In this document: one piece after another, positions 21,466-33,345 of the stretch
Numbering within the stretch: position 1 is the first letter of the stretch
Layout of the letters: each line of letters begins with the position of its first letter
Source of the DNA: Toxorhynchites rutilus septentrionalis
Lineage: Eukaryota > Arthropoda > Insecta > Diptera > Culicidae
DNA length: 64,000 bases
Assembly (NCBI RefSeq): GCF_029784135.1
Contig: NC_073745.1
Span: forward strand, 275,010,166-275,074,165
Direction: 5' to 3'
Notes under the pieces: model-generated
What the model saw: the letters and a program-made list of their open reading frames with translations, nothing else
Databases searched by the model: none
What the model was told of the DNA's origin: nothing
Program-made: the position numbers and the translations under genes

Positions 21466-22749
21466 TTAGGCTGTCAAAAAAGTCCTGCGGTATTTTTTTT
21501 GAATTTTCATTTGTTCATAAAATTAGTTACAATCATCTGTTTTAAGTCAAATATGCGCCGTTTTGTTCGATGACTTGTTCCCAACGAGATGCCAACTTTA
21601 TAATACCCCTGTTATAGAAGCTCGCTTCCTTATTGGCAAAAAACTCGGATAGCCAATTTTCACAGGCCTCTTTTGTGGCTAACTTCTGACTACCTAGCTC
21701 GTTCGCCATGGACAAAAACAGGTGGTAGTCACTTGGTGCAAGGTCCGGACTATACGGCGGATGCAAAAGAACCTCCCATCCGAGCTCCCGGAGCTTCTGG
21801 CGCGTCACCAAAGAACTGTGTGGCCTGGCGTTGTCCTGATGGAAGACAATGCGGCCTCTGTTTATCAAAGATGGCCTCTTCTTCATGAGTGCTACCTTCA
21901 AGCGGTCCAGTTGTTGGCAGTACAGGTCCGAATTGAGCGTTTGGCCATAGGGAAGCAGCTCATAATAGATTATTCCTTGACAATCCCACCAAATACACAG
22001 CAGAACCTTCCTGGCCGTTAATGAGGGCTTGACCACCGTCTGAGCCGCTTCAGCGGGCTTCGACCACGACCGTTTGCGCTTCACGTTGTCGTAAGTGACC
22101 CACTTTTCATCGCCAGTCACCATCCGCTTCAGAAACGGGTCGATTTTGTTACGATTCAGCAGCGATTCACATGCGTTGATACGGTCAAAGATGTTTTTTG
22201 CGTCAACGTGTGTGGTACCCATACATCGAGCTTCTTTGTGAATCCAAGCTTCTTCAAATGGTTAATAACGGTTTGATGACTTATCCCCAGCTCTTGGCCG
22301 ATGCTACGGCTGCTACTATGCCGGTCTTTCTCGGCTAATTCAGCGATTTTGTCGCAATTTTCGACGACAGGCCTTCCGGAGCGTGGCGCATCTTCGACGA
22401 CCTCTACACCAGAACGAAAACGTTGAAACCATCGTTGTGCGGTGGAAATGGAAACTGTATCGGGTCCATAAACTGCACAAATTTTATTGGCAGCTTGAGA
22501 TGCATTTTTGCCTTTGTCATAGTAGTACTGTAAAATATGTCGGATTTTCTCTTTATTTTGCTCCATATTTGCGACACTATAACTCACGAACGATTTTACC
22601 AAACAAAACACTGTCAAGGACTATAATATAGCGCGCAAAAATACCTTTCCAACAAGCTATAGTATGACTCGATACAATGAATACCACTAGAACTACGCGC
22701 TTACAACTACACCTCGCGGAAATACCGCAGGACTTTTTTGACAGCCTAA
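21466..22749 (-). mobile_element. Mariner (DD34D) element, full length
   Basis: The 1284-bp element has termini TTAGGCTGTCAAAAAAGTCC at both ends, the inverted repeat continuing TGCGGTATTT, flanked by TA (21464-21465 and 22750-22751). Size and structure are those of a complete mariner. Confidence 0.93.
21542..22566 (-). pseudogene. Mariner transposase, one frameshift
   Basis: Start at ATG 22566 (MEQNKEKIRHILQYYYDKG). An N-terminal paired-type HTH is followed by GRPVV and a second HTH (SSRSIGQELGISHQTVINHL). A single-base loss in an A run near 22190 (six A) breaks the frame between DVWVPHTLTQK and FDRINACESLL. Catalytic residues are intact: Asp in TGDEKWVTYDN, Asp in HQDNARPHS, Asp in YSPDLAPSDYHLF, with 34 residues between the last two. 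Apart from the one base nothing is damaged. Confidence 0.92.
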
Positions 22750-22810
22750 TATTAACATAACGTAAATACATAACGTTTTGTTTTTTGTGTCCCGCGTTAG
22801 ACCTCTGACC

Positions 22811-23035
22811 AATTCAACCATGTACAAATCCCTAATTCGACCGGTTGTTCTCGTTGGCACGAAGCATGGACAATATTGGAAGAGGACTCACCAGCACTCA
22901 GGTATTCGAACGCCGAGTGCTCAGAACTATATACGGTGGTGTACTGGAAAACGGAGTAAGGCGAAGGAGAATGAACAACGAACTGGCGCAACTCTACGGC
23001 GAACCCAGCATCCAGAAAGTCGCTTCTTTTATTAG
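22811..23035 (+). pseudogene. RTE-like reverse transcriptase fragment, 3' piece
   Basis: Beginning TMYKSLIRPV, with a frameshift, then FERRVLRTIYGGVLENGVRR and ELAQLYGEPSIQKVA, the C-terminal end typical of these LINE reverse transcriptases. It continues the piece at 18430-18557 and is cut at 23036 by the errantivirus LTR. Confidence 0.7.
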
Positions 23036-23370
23036 AGTTAATAACTTTCGGACTAAATTATGTAAAAAAAATAATTTCGGAGTGAAGCTCATTTTTTATT
23101 CACTATTTGAATGATCACATAGAACTGTTCTTCACAATGATTATCCCTGCCTTTTTATACTGAATGAAATGGTTTACAATATTTAATCTTATTCAAATTC
23201 AGCAAATTTGGTGGGAACGATCTGGGTGGCATGATGTTTATGTTTATAGTCTGGATGATTGTTGATGTGGTGAGTTTATGTTTATTTATCGATCGCTCGC
23301 TTGGCTTGATCGATATTATGATGACTCGCATTTTGCTTATCGCGAGTGGCTGACTGGTGTTGCACTAACT
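23036..23370 (-). repeat. 3' LTR, 335 bp
   Basis: Bounded by AGTTAGTGCA and GTTATTAACT on the minus strand. It abuts an RTE-like fragment on the outside and the polypurine tract on the inside. About 211 bp are shared nearly identically with the other LTR (I see around six differences), so the insertion is fairly young. Confidence 0.9.
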
Positions 23371-23381
23371 CTTCCCCCTTT
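23371..23381 (-). other. Polypurine tract
   Basis: AAAGGGGGAAG on the minus strand immediately precedes the 3' LTR; it is the plus-strand DNA primer site of LTR elements. Confidence 0.85.
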
Positions 23382-24955
23382 AGATGACTTTGTCCTCAAA
23401 GTTTGTTTGCTGTTTGAAATGTTGTTGGTATATTGATGAAAGTTTCCATTTCCTTTTTTGCTGGTCATCAGGTTCAGGGCTTATTGTAAGTGGGATGTCT
23501 TCTTGTTGCTTATCTGTTATTTTGATGTTTATTTTTGTGGAGTTTCTGGAAAGATACCAAAAAATTCCAAGTGCGGCTAAAATTGATACAATTGATATTC
23601 CACTTAATGATCCGAATAAATTTATTTTCCAGGATAAGGAATTGTTTTGCAGGTTGATAGTTTCTAATTTCTCACGGTGCTCGAGGGTTAAATTTTGCAG
23701 GTATTCCACAGGAGGGTCATCGACTGTTTCCGTTTCCCATGCTATTAAGCCAATGGTAGGGTGGTATGGTGTTCCTGGTATGGTTGATTCCAGGTTTGAA
23801 AATAGTTCACCATTGAGGTATATGTCACAATCTTCAAATTGGACAAGAAATGATCCGTTTATAATTTGATTAGAATTACTGCAATTTGATGAAATTTCTG
23901 TTATGGCATCATTGATTAATATTGTTGCTTCATTGATGCGTTTGATTAATCCTTTTGAATAGACTTTTTCGTATGTGCAGCTTGAGTGTTTTCTTTGAAT
24001 TAATTGTTGTACACACTCGGATGGTATTTGCAGAAATGTGTTTTCGCATAGATAATTGTTATCTTGCTTATCACATGGGTGATTAACTTTGAAAATGTGT
24101 GTTTGATTGTGTAGGAAATAATTTTCAGTTAATAGTATCCTTTTGTTATGTTTTATAATAGAGTCGATGTAATTGAATTCATAAATGCTTTTGGATAATT
24201 GTGGAATTTTTAGTATGTATGCAATGTGAGAATTGTTGAGGGTTACTTTTGCACTTGATTGAGATAGAAGTTCCTCGAATGATGACATGTAGATATCATG
24301 TTCATTTAAGAAAGTGGCTATATTGGTAAAGTCTCTTATTGATAGGAGCTTGCTGCTCGGTATACCATGTTTAGCCATTATTATTGCTTCTTCGATTACT
24401 TCTATCTGATCCTGAAGGGAGTCTGAATTGGATAGGATCATTAGTTGATTAATTTCCATCGAATGGTTTTTCATTCTTTGTTTTTCTAATGACAGTATTT
24501 GATTTGCAATATTGGTGACATCTTGAATACGGTTGCTGACTGCTTCATTAATCATGACCTGTTTGTTGTTTTGTTGGATTAGGGATTTTAGAGTAGTGTT
24601 GATGATTCGAAGGTCTTCTGCATCCGGGTTTCCGGCTATCCATTTCCAGACGGTGCCAATGGAGTCCCATCGTTTCTGTCTTCTTGTGAATGGTTTAATT
24701 TTAAGAAATGTTTCATACAATTTGTGATTTTTAATTTGTATTAATTCGTACAATGGATTGGGATATGGATTGTTTTGTATTTCTTCATTAATTTTGACTA
24801 CTGCGTTTCCAAGTTGATATAAATCTATTGGGTGAATTATTCTGATATATCCTATTTTTATTTGGGCTTTTCCCAAAGGTATGATTGCCAGTGGATTATT
24901 GGTTAGATCATGAATATGTATTTTGGAGTGTACAATGTATGCATAAATGATGAAT
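23380..24955 (-). CDS. Errantivirus env-like glycoprotein
   Basis: The open frame runs from a good splice acceptor (TTTACAG, ending at 24956) through 498 or more residues to 23380. Insect errantiviral env is made from a spliced mRNA, so the missing signal peptide probably comes from an upstream exon. A furin-like site RRQKR lies about 70 residues after the first in-frame Met, a long helical ectodomain with several N-x-S/T sites and paired Cys follows, and one transmembrane segment (ISIVSILAALGIFWYL) lies near residue 440 with a basic, Gln-rich cytoplasmic tail. Such proteins relate to baculoviral fusion proteins and act in membrane fusion at the cell surface. The frame is open throughout this exon, unlike gag and pol. 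Confidence 0.85.
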
Positions 24956-24976
24956 CTGTAAAGATAGAGAGTAATT

Positions 24977-27850
24977 TTATTCTGAAATGTTTTTTCTCAA
25001 ATTTACCTTATGTATTTTTCTGTTGTTTGAGTCAATGACATATGTATCGTGGTTTTCTTTAATTTTTATAATATTATAGCGACTTTTGCGTTTATTGTGA
25101 GAATTTGTTTTTTCATATGCATAGGAATTTGGTTCATATTGTTGATAGGTTTTTGGAATGATCTTTTCTTCTTTATCTTTGAATAGTTTGATAATTTTGT
25201 CATTGTTTTGATCTCTTATCCTTGCAATTTCGCTAAATGATAAATTTTCTCTATTTTCTCCTATGTAAATATTTTTGGCTTTCATTATCAATGACTATTT
25301 GAGCTGGTAAATCCCAATCGAATAATAATTGTAGTAATACATCTTTTATGTCAGAAATTGATTTTGATTTTATGGGTCTAATTTTTAAATATTTGGAGAA
25401 TTTGTCTATAGAAGATATAAAAAGAAAATTGGAGTTGTATACAAAAATATCAATAAGGATAATTTCTTCAGGATAATTTGGTATTGGTGTTTTTACAGGT
25501 ATAAATTGTTGTGGGTTTCTTTCGTATTTTTCTGTTTTACATAATTCGCAATTTTTTACAACTTTTTGTATTAATTTGTGCATTCCTGGAAAGAAGAATT
25601 TTTTTATGATTTGTTGAGAGTTTTCTTTTGCATTTCGATGAGCAAAGTTATGTATATTTTTTATTTCTTCTAACTGTTGCTCTTCATTGTTCAGATCTGT
25701 TACTTGTGTTTGTGAAAACCTAGCTTCGACAATTTTAGAATTAAATTGTTCTTTGTATATTTCTTGTATTTGATCCATTATGTTTTCATTTGTTAAAATT
25801 CCATTTACAATTGGATTTAAGAATTGTTTAAGTGTATCTTTTAGAGATTGTGGGGTAAAATTTGGTTCGACAAATATGTGTCTACTGAATTTTACAAAAG
25901 GGATATTTAATTCATGCGATGAGGTTTGTCCGATTTGAAAAATTAATTGATTCCGAAAAACATTGATGGGTGCTTCAGTTGATGGAATGTATGAAGTGTC
26001 ATCGTTTTCTGCTGAATGAATGGTTGGGGTTAGTGAGTTAATTTGGATTCGTGATAACGCGTCTGCTACTACGTTTGATTTTCCAGGTTTGTAATGCATT
26101 TCATAATCATGCTCTTCCAAAAATGATTTCCAGCGTTTTAGTTTAGCGTTGTTGTTTTTTGGTGATAGTGTGAATGTTAGTGGTAGATGATCAGTGTAAA
26201 TTTTTAATTTAGCTCCGTAAATGAAATTTCGTAGAGTTTGTAATGCCCTGACGACTGCAAGCATCTCCTTTTCATTTGTTGCGTAGTTTTCTTCTGTTCT
26301 GGAAAGAGTTCTGGAAATGAAGGTTATCGGTCTTTCTCCGTTGGGAAATTGTTGAGAAAGCACAGCTCCTAATGCTTTTTCTGATGCATCTGTGGTAAGG
26401 ATGAAGGGTTTTTCAAAATCTGGATAAGCTAGAACATCGTTTGAGGATAAAATACTTTTTAAAGTTTGAAAAGCATCTCGTGCTTCTGCATCTAATTTGA
26501 TTAAAAATGCTTTAGATTGATTTTTCGGAATTTGGCGATGGCCATCTTCCCCTCTTAAAAGTTTTGTCAAAGGTTTTGCAGTTGCTGCATAATCTTTGAT
26601 AAAACGTCTGTAGTAACCAGATAGTCCAAGAAATGCTCTTAATTCTTTTAAATTTGTTGGTTCTGGGTATTTTTCAATGCTTTCAACCTTTTTTGGATTT
26701 GGTTTTAAGCCGTGTTCTGAAACAATAAATCCTAAAAATTCTACTTCATATTTCAAGAATTCTGATTTGTCTGGATTTTGAATTTTGAAGTTTGATTTTC
26801 TTAGTGTTTCCAGTACAATTTTCAAATTATTCAAGTGTTCATTTAGTCTTTTTCCGAATATAATAATGTCATCAATATAAACATGACATATTTTGCCAAT
26901 GTGTTCTTGAGGAATATCATCCATTACTCTTTGGAAGATGGATGGTGCGTTTTTTAAACCGAACGGCATTCGAACGAATTCGTATTTACCGTTATTTATA
27001 GAAAAAGCTGTTTTTTCAATGTCAGATTTTGACATGGGTACTTGATGAAATCCTGACGCAAGGTCAAGGGTTGTGAAATATTTATTATTTCCAAGGTTTG
27101 CTAAAACTGCTGACGTATCCGGGATAGGATATCTATCACTTATAGTTTTTGCATTTAGTTTACGATAATCAATTACTAATCTGTATTTTTTTCATTGCTC
27201 GCATCGAGTTTTTTTGGTACTATCCAAACAGGTGCGTTATATGGAGAACGCGAAGGCTTTATTATACCATCATTTAGAAGTTTGTTAATTTGATTTATGA
27301 CTTCTGTTTTGAGAGATTGAGGATAGGGATAGGATTTACAATATACAGGATTATCATCAGTTGTTCGTATCTTTGCTTCGACTTTGGTGGTAAATGGTAA
27401 TTTTTGGTCTGGTGGCTGAAAAAGATCCTGAAATGAAGTTAATAATAATGTAAGCTGATATTTTTCTTCGGTATTTAGATGCTCGTTCCTGATGTGAATT
27501 TTATTGATTTGCTGAAAATTATGCTGTAAGAGTGGAATAATATTATTATTGGGCATTATAATTGTTTTCTCCAGAAACGTCGATGATTGCTTTAAGTTCT
27601 GCGTTCTGCGTCGAATGTTTTCAATTCGGGCATGTGGTAAAACTTTATTATATTGTCAGAGTATGGTTTGAAGAATTTTCCTTGTGAATATTTTCTGATT
27701 ATTATATTTCCTCCTACTGATAAAACTGAAAAGGGTTTTGTTACATTGTGTGATATCTTTGTGAATTTTGGATGTATGCAATTTTTATTGGAGCCTGTAT
27801 CTACTAAAACTTTTAATGCTTTTCTTTTGTTGCCATAATATAAGAAGTAT
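24977..27850 (-). pseudogene. Errantivirus pol (protease, RT, RNase H, integrase), disrupted
   Basis: Order on the minus strand: protease with active site VLVDTGSNKN near 27805; RT amino part (27556-27176) with [12 protein letters not shown], broken by a frameshift in an A run near 27185; RT palm with [18 protein letters not shown] and YIDD near 26880; RNase H with TTDASEKALGAVLS near 26380 and YTDHLPLTFTL near 26190; integrase zinc-binding His/Cys residues near 25650-25540 and the core DIFVYN and VIDNE near 25270. The frame then ends and resumes out of phase at 25291 with the C-terminal integrase tail. The part that should hold the catalytic Glu is missing, so integration function is lost. 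Confidence 0.88.
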
Positions 27851-27863
27851 GGTAACGAAGATT

Positions 27864-29275
27864 TTATCCTAAAAAAATGAATTCTGCATTTTCTAAGTCC
27901 TCATTTTCTTCATTGTCGTCTTGAATTTCTAATTGTTTCATATATCTTTCAAAGTATTGATCCTGTTGAAGTTGTTCATTATAATTTTCTTCTGTTTGGT
28001 CAATATATTCTTCAATTGGTTCTTCTTTTTCTTCTATATTTTGGGAATTTTGGGAGTTTTTGGGATCATTTGTAGAAATATTAAACATACGTTGGCGTTT
28101 GAGGGGTCTATTTTGGTTTGAATTTTGTGGTCTATTTCCATAATTTATCATCCTGCTTCGGATTGATTGATCTACTTCCATTGGTTCTGGTGGGGTTTGT
28201 CGAAAAGGATTTCTAGGAGGTAATTGTGGTTTAGGTTGAAAGGAATGTTGTGGAAATTGTTGGAAATTTTGTTTTGGAGTATTCCATTGAAATGGGGCCT
28301 GAAATTATGGTTGTTATTAAAGAAAGGCTGGGGTTTGAAATTATGGTTGTTATTAAAGAAAGGCTGGGGTTTGAAATTGTGATTTCTGAAATTTTTGAAT
28401 GGGATTTGGTTTCAACATTCGTGGTGGTAATTTTGGTGAATTGATGGGAATTATCCACTTGAATTTCTTGGTGCTGCTGTGTGGTCAAAATGTTTTGGTT
28501 TGGTAAGCATTTTTCTGCACTCTACATTCTGAAATGCGATACAATAGCTGTATGCACTTGCCAAAGATGAAGGTTCATAGTTTCTAATGAATTTGTATAT
28601 ATCTCCATCAAGACCTCGTATGAATGCGTCTATTGCTTTCTTATTATATGATTCTATTAAAGCTTTTGAAGCTTCTGGATGGCTAAATCGGGTATCTGTT
28701 TTAATTTGGTTTGCTATTAATGATAATAACCTGTTTACTTCATCGTAATAAATTTCCAAAGAGTTTCCTCTTTGCTGAACTGTCATTAGCTGATAATCTA
28801 GTGTTTCAAGATCACGCTTTTCACCATAATAAGTGACAAGTGTTTTCTTGATCATTGTCCAATTAATCCCAATATTAGAAGCGACTAATGCGTCATTTGC
28901 TTCTCCTCTGATTTTTCTTCGAATGGTTTTACATATCATATGGAATTTATTTGGTAATTCAACACTTTGGTTTGCATTTGCTTGGTATAATTGAACTAGA
29001 CTGTCAACATCACTGATCCAGTTGTTTAATTCACTTGGATCGCCTGTGAATATTGGCAAGTCTTTGACTAAATCAGGAATTATTTCAAAGGTATCCGGGT
29101 TCACGGGAGAACCATCTTGTTTCGAGAAATATAAGGGTGGATCACTGTAGTCAGGAACAATTTGTGGAGCGGAAGCGGCTTCTAGAGAGGCAATACGGCT
29201 CAGAAGTTGATTAACATCGAGTTGTTTCATGTTGTTTATTCTTAATTGATTAAATGCTTCTAATAAATTATCCAA
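27864..29275 (-). pseudogene. Errantivirus gag, frameshifted
   Basis: The first 274 codons (29275-28451) form a capsid-type domain including PIFTGDPSELNNWISDVDSL near residue 75 and YYGEKRDLETLDYQL near 155, typical of errantiviral Gag. The reading then shifts near 28460-28490, passes through a region of two exact tandem repeats (28304-28369), shifts again and ends in an acidic, Gln-rich tail (EEPIEEYIDQTEENYNEQ). No CCHC knuckle is seen, as is common in this group. Confidence 0.82.
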
Positions 29276-30027
29276 TTTTCAAAGAATTTTATAAAATAGA
29301 AAAAATGTAATAAATGTTTATTTTATCCTGAAAAAATGGTTTAATATTGTATTTAGTATCAGAAATAATTGTTTCACAGAAAAATTTGTTGAATATTGTT
29401 CAAAAAGATTTATATGATGTTAAAAATTTAACCTTAACTGAAAAAAAATTATTTAGTATTATATTGTATTATATAATATTTATTATATAAATTTATTATT
29501 TCAGATGTATATAATTTTCAAAAATTACCTTTCCTTCCTCTGAAATCAATTATTTGTTAATATTTATTTGTCATATATTTTGTTGTAATTATTATTCACA
29601 TTGATTAAAATTATAGAAAATTATTTGTTGTAATTCACTTGATTATGTAAAAACCACTTTTTTATTTTATTTCTCACTTTGTGATATTCTTATTTTCCTT
29701 TGGTGTACTTACATGAAAATTCCTAGCATTCTAACTTCCGACTTCTTCCAGTGGAAGTGCGAGTTTTCGAAACCTCTTTCGGTGAAAGTCCTCGTCTTTG
29801 ATTTTCGGAACCGGAACCTCTGTCGGTCGGTATCCTCCTCGGGTCGAGACCAGGCGGTGTCCAAACTCTTTCCGGTGTGGCGGCTAGTTCCCTTTTGCTG
29901 ATTGCAACTTGTGGAGCCTTTCCACACGGCTGCTCAATGGCGGTCGGAGTTTCGGATTTTTTTGGATAGTTTTAGTTCGCGTCACTCTTCCGTGGCGAAT
30001 CTTACTATCACTCACTACACTCGCTCT

Positions 30028-30045
30028 GGTCCCTATTCGGGCGCC
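30028..30045 (-). other. Primer-binding site, tRNA-Lys type
   Basis: GGCGCCCGAATAGGGACC on the minus strand directly follows the LTR end. With the last T of the LTR it closely matches the tRNA-Lys 3'-end complement used by gypsy-like elements and lentiviruses. Confidence 0.85.
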
Positions 30046-30256
30046 AGTTAATAACTTTCGGACTAAATTGTGTAAAAAAAATAATTTCGGAGTGAAGCTC
30101 CTTTTTTATTCACTATTTGAATGATCACATAGAACTGTTCTTCACAATGATTATCCCTGCCTTTTTATACTGAATGAAATGGTTTACAATATTTAATCTT
30201 CTTCTAATTCAGCATATTTGGTGGGAACGATCTGGGTGGCATGATGTTTATGTTTT
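30046..30256 (-). repeat. 5' LTR, truncated to 211 bp
   Basis: Matches 23036-23246 of the 3' LTR and then stops, switching to unrelated sequence (TTCGGCTTATTTTTCGG). The outer 124 bp, which contains the start of U3, is missing, so promoter function and target duplication cannot be recovered. Confidence 0.88.
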
Positions 30257-31014
30257 TCGGCTTATTTTTCGGCTAAATAACTGCAAAAAGCCTCATGCCT
30301 TCGATAGCTTTCTTGTGAGTGGAAAGCTCTTCTTTGAATTTATCCAAACATTCGTACATCACTTCTTGTAGTTGCTCTGTAACGTTCAAGAAGCTGCTTG
30401 TTGTTATATCCGGCTCGATGCATTTGGGTGTCGTATGTCTTAAGAATTCATCTTCTAATTTCTAGCGGTTTTCGTCTAAGAAGAGTTCCTTAGACTTTAC
30501 AGTAACTCTGTCCATCGTCATCCATTTTTCTTACAGATAAAATTGAGCTGCACCTCTCCAAACACTGCACACCAGAAATGTGAAAAACAGATGAAATTAT
30601 AATCACACATACATATACATAAGCACTTAATTATGTAGAGCCGTTTCAGAAATGATTGATTGATTTTTTTCGGATCATTCTGAACCCCTCAAATCGCGTA
30701 CCCGGGTGCGGTCCGCACCCCCACTAGTAGCCACTGTCGACTACACTGATTATTTCAGTAGAAATAAAAATTATTAGTGCATTGAATCTGGTTACAACAT
30801 TCGGTTTGCCTATAATTCTGTGCTTCTGTAATCGCACCAGAAGTATGGTTAACACCAATCTATGAAAATGTAAACTGCTGGTAGGAGGGATCATATAAAT
30901 AATACTAGGTGAAATTCAAATTCTTAAAAGATTTTGTTTAATTTAATATATTTATCATGGCACTAAAAAAAATTTAAGAAAAATTCAAATAAATTCAATT
31001 GCACGTATTTTACT
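30257..31014. other. No clear gene; possible small coding remnant on the minus strand
   Basis: On the minus strand at about 30528-30287 a frame reads VTVKSKELFLDEN, one stop, then HTTPKCIEPDITTSSFLNVT and a helical KFKEELSTHKKAIEGMRLF before a stop. It looks like decayed coding sequence but I cannot place it in a family. Confidence 0.35.
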
Positions 31015-31314
31015 GTTGCAGTATCGGCACCATAAACACTATTCACAATTTCAGCAGCCTGACTTGCATTTTTGCCTTCAAAAAAGAAAAAAATGTGAGA
31101 TGTACCGAATTTTCTCTTTGTTGACCTCCATTGTTAACACCCTGTAACTCACAACTGAATGGAGCAAACAAAAAACAATAAAATATTTTTTTTGTGTGAA
31201 ATGTCACCTTTACAACGAGCCTAAACTTGAAATTGTATGATGTATGATTACGCGAGATATTAATCACTAAAGCTAGTTACCGAAAAAATAATGGATAACT
31301 TTTTCCCCAACCTA
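31015..31314 (-). mobile_element. Mariner-like 5' fragment, different lineage
   Basis: The minus strand has a terminus-like TAGGTTGGGGAAAAAGTTATCC near 31314 (inner part) and, from about 31133, a start MEVNKEKIRYISHFF followed after a shift by residues matching GKNASQAA.I..VYG of mariners. Only the first 40-50 codons survive. Confidence 0.6.
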
Positions 31315-31779
31315 ATATATGATTTAAAAACCATATGGGAATAGGTAATATATGTGTTCCGTCAAGACGTTGCGAAACCACATGTATCTTTGAAAATACA
31401 GCACATTATTTTGGTATCTGGCTGGGAGGTGTTATCCCACCAGCTAAACTAACCGGGTATTGCACCTTCTGGTTAACATGTTCTGGGGTGATAGAATTTT
31501 TAAGCTGTGTGTAAGATGGCGAATGATGTGAGAAAAAATTGTTCATATAAAATTGGATAAATGTTTTCCTGTCTATTGAAATGATGCTTTTGTTTTCCCA
31601 GGAATCAGCTCGATATTTCCAAACAACCTAATATGAACTTTCCTGATTTGTTCCTGATTTTTATTTCCAATCTTCCTGATTTTTGAAAATTATTGTTGGC
31701 TACCCTGTGTGAAACCATTCTTGGGTCATGAGGTGGTTTGTGAGAATGGTCATTCAACAAGTTATATTGACACACTAAA

Positions 31780-32175
31780 TTTGTCGTTAGGTAACTGAAA
31801 GAATCAAGGGAATAGAAACTCAAATATGGTTCTGCATAAGACTGGGAACTTGTCGAATGCCGATGGTGTTTGGATCTGTGATAATGCGAGTAGGAAATCA
31901 ACGACAGGATGTATTTTCTTGTTTGGCACTGGACGCTGTCATCCATGGGAGCTGAATATGTTGCAATGAGTGAGACTTGTCGAGAACTCATATGGTCACG
32001 ATGGTTGTTCATCGATCTTGGAGAGGTGCCAATCAAAGTTGTATTTGTTTCATCAAAACATAAAGATCCAGTAACGTTCGCATTTCATAAATGATTTAAG
32101 TGGCAACGAGGCTGTCCTTCAGAGAGGATGAACTGAACGATTGGACGATTTTGTTGAAAAACTATCATAAAATGG
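31780..32175 (+). pseudogene. Copia-type RNase H relic
   Basis: The plus-strand frames give SRKSTTGCIFLFG near 31890, then after a shift MGAEYVAMSETCRELIWSRW and LFIDLGEVPIKV, and later RSHFINDLSGN-like sequence. These are the conserved end of Copia Pol (KSTTGYIF, AEYVA, E..WL..LL.DLG). Multiple frameshifts; LTRs not found. Confidence 0.75.
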
Positions 32176-32580
32176 CAACAAATTATCTATACAGGGAACC
32201 TTTCAGCTCATGTAGCTTTGCAAATATATTGGGAAATTGTGTGATACTTAGATACTTAGCGTTATTAAAGTGCATTTTGTCTCAAATGTGTATTAAAAAA
32301 GACAGATTCAAAATCAATTTAAATTCATATTGTTTTCATTACTTTCGTTTGCGAGCAATAATTTAAACTTATATATAAAAGAAATATAATTATCGGAAAG
32401 GTTATATTGGAATTCAATTCAATCAGACTATTGTTTTACTTAAAAAATAAATCAAACGCCAGAGATAATATCAACTCACGTTGCATGGATTTGATTGCTT
32501 TCAGAGCCAAATAAATTATTCTGGAATGACATCCAGGAGGAAATTTATCACAATCAATACTTCGGTCAAAAAAACAGGAA
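32176..32580. other. No feature recognised
   Basis: AT-rich spacer between the Copia relic and the Helentron-like copy B. A half histone-like hairpin arm (TTTCAGAGCC near 32496) lacks a matching left arm. Confidence 0.4.
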
Positions 32581-33109
32581 GTGGGTTATATCTATGGTAT
32601 AACCGCAAGGGTGACGTAGGACTATCGTTGATTTAGAGATCATTTGTTTGAAGTTGAATCTAAATTCATTCTGAATGAATGAATATTTGGGGGACTTCGA
32701 AAACGAGAGCGTTACGTTGGAGGCACAAGGTTTTATGCATCCAATATTGGATACGGAAATATCCTACTGATGGGGAAGAATAATCTTCAGAAGCTATCCT
32801 GTTAATTGCGATTGATTGAAAATCACAAAACCAAATATATTTGGTCACAGTGTTACATGGATAGAAAACATTAAAATAAACTCTTTCATATGAATGTAAT
32901 TTTAAATTCCCAGAAGAACTGGCAGATTATTTTCAGTAACGATTAGATATTTCCACATTTTCCTCGATACTGGAAGCCCACCAGTGGTTAATGCTAACTC
33001 GATAACCATCTGTTAATAGCACTTGATTGAGACATATTTGGTCACAGTGTTACATGGATAGAAAACATTCAAATAAACTCTTTAACATGAATGTATTTTT
33101 AAATTCCCA

Positions 33110-33345
33110 GAGGAACTGGCAGATTATTTTCCGGATCTTTCTCGATGCTGAATGGCATCCAAACGGAAAGAATTCCGCGCGCGTGTGTGTGTGTGTGTGT
33201 GTGTGTGTGTAGCGGCTGCTTCGAGATCTTCCCGGGGAACCGTTTGTGGCATCACTCTCCTCCTGATGGATTCCCTTCTGGCCTAAGGTGCAAAAACAGG
33301 CTCTTGGTAACACCGTTCATCCGCGCTTTCATGATAAATGAAGAG
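33110..33345 (-). pseudogene. Possible histone H3 remnant
   Basis: A minus-strand TATA box (TATATAAGCG, about 33426-33417) precedes an ATG at 33331. One frame includes RPEGNPSGGE, a stop, CHKRFPG and later WMPFSIEKD, which can be laid on RKSAPATGGVKKPHRYRPG and LPFQRLVREI of H3. The match is weak and interrupted by a (CA)n tract. I offer it only because the sister element carries certain H2A. Confidence 0.25.
33180..33210 (+). repeat. (GT)n microsatellite
   Basis: About 14 GT units, preceded by CGCGCG, inside copy B. Confidence 0.95.

Larger units (their letters stand above)
18558..22810 (-). mobile_element. CCCGC-ended DD37E-type relic with two nested insertions
   Basis: The left end is AACTGACCAGACGTCCCGC. 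The right end is eroded (TAACGCGGGAC on the minus strand near 22800). After subtracting the Tc1-type element (18869-20166) and the mariner (21466-22749), about 1.67 kb remains, close to the 1.73 kb of the sister copy at 46063-47793, confirming the nesting. The transposase on the minus strand is heavily mutated but shows MPNLGSTHYAKR and LRPIENFWA. The flanking RTE-like fragment shows ACCATGTA on both sides. Confidence 0.75.
23036..30256 (-). mobile_element. Errantivirus (gypsy-type LTR retrotransposon) with env-like gene, 5' LTR truncated
   Basis: Gene order on the minus strand is partial 5' LTR, primer-binding site, gag, protease, RT, RNase H, integrase, env, polypurine tract, 3' LTR. The LTRs start AGTTAATAAC on the plus strand (their 3' ends in element orientation). 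Coding regions hold several frameshifts and an integrase deletion, so this is a defective endogenous copy of an insect retrovirus-like element. Confidence 0.92.
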
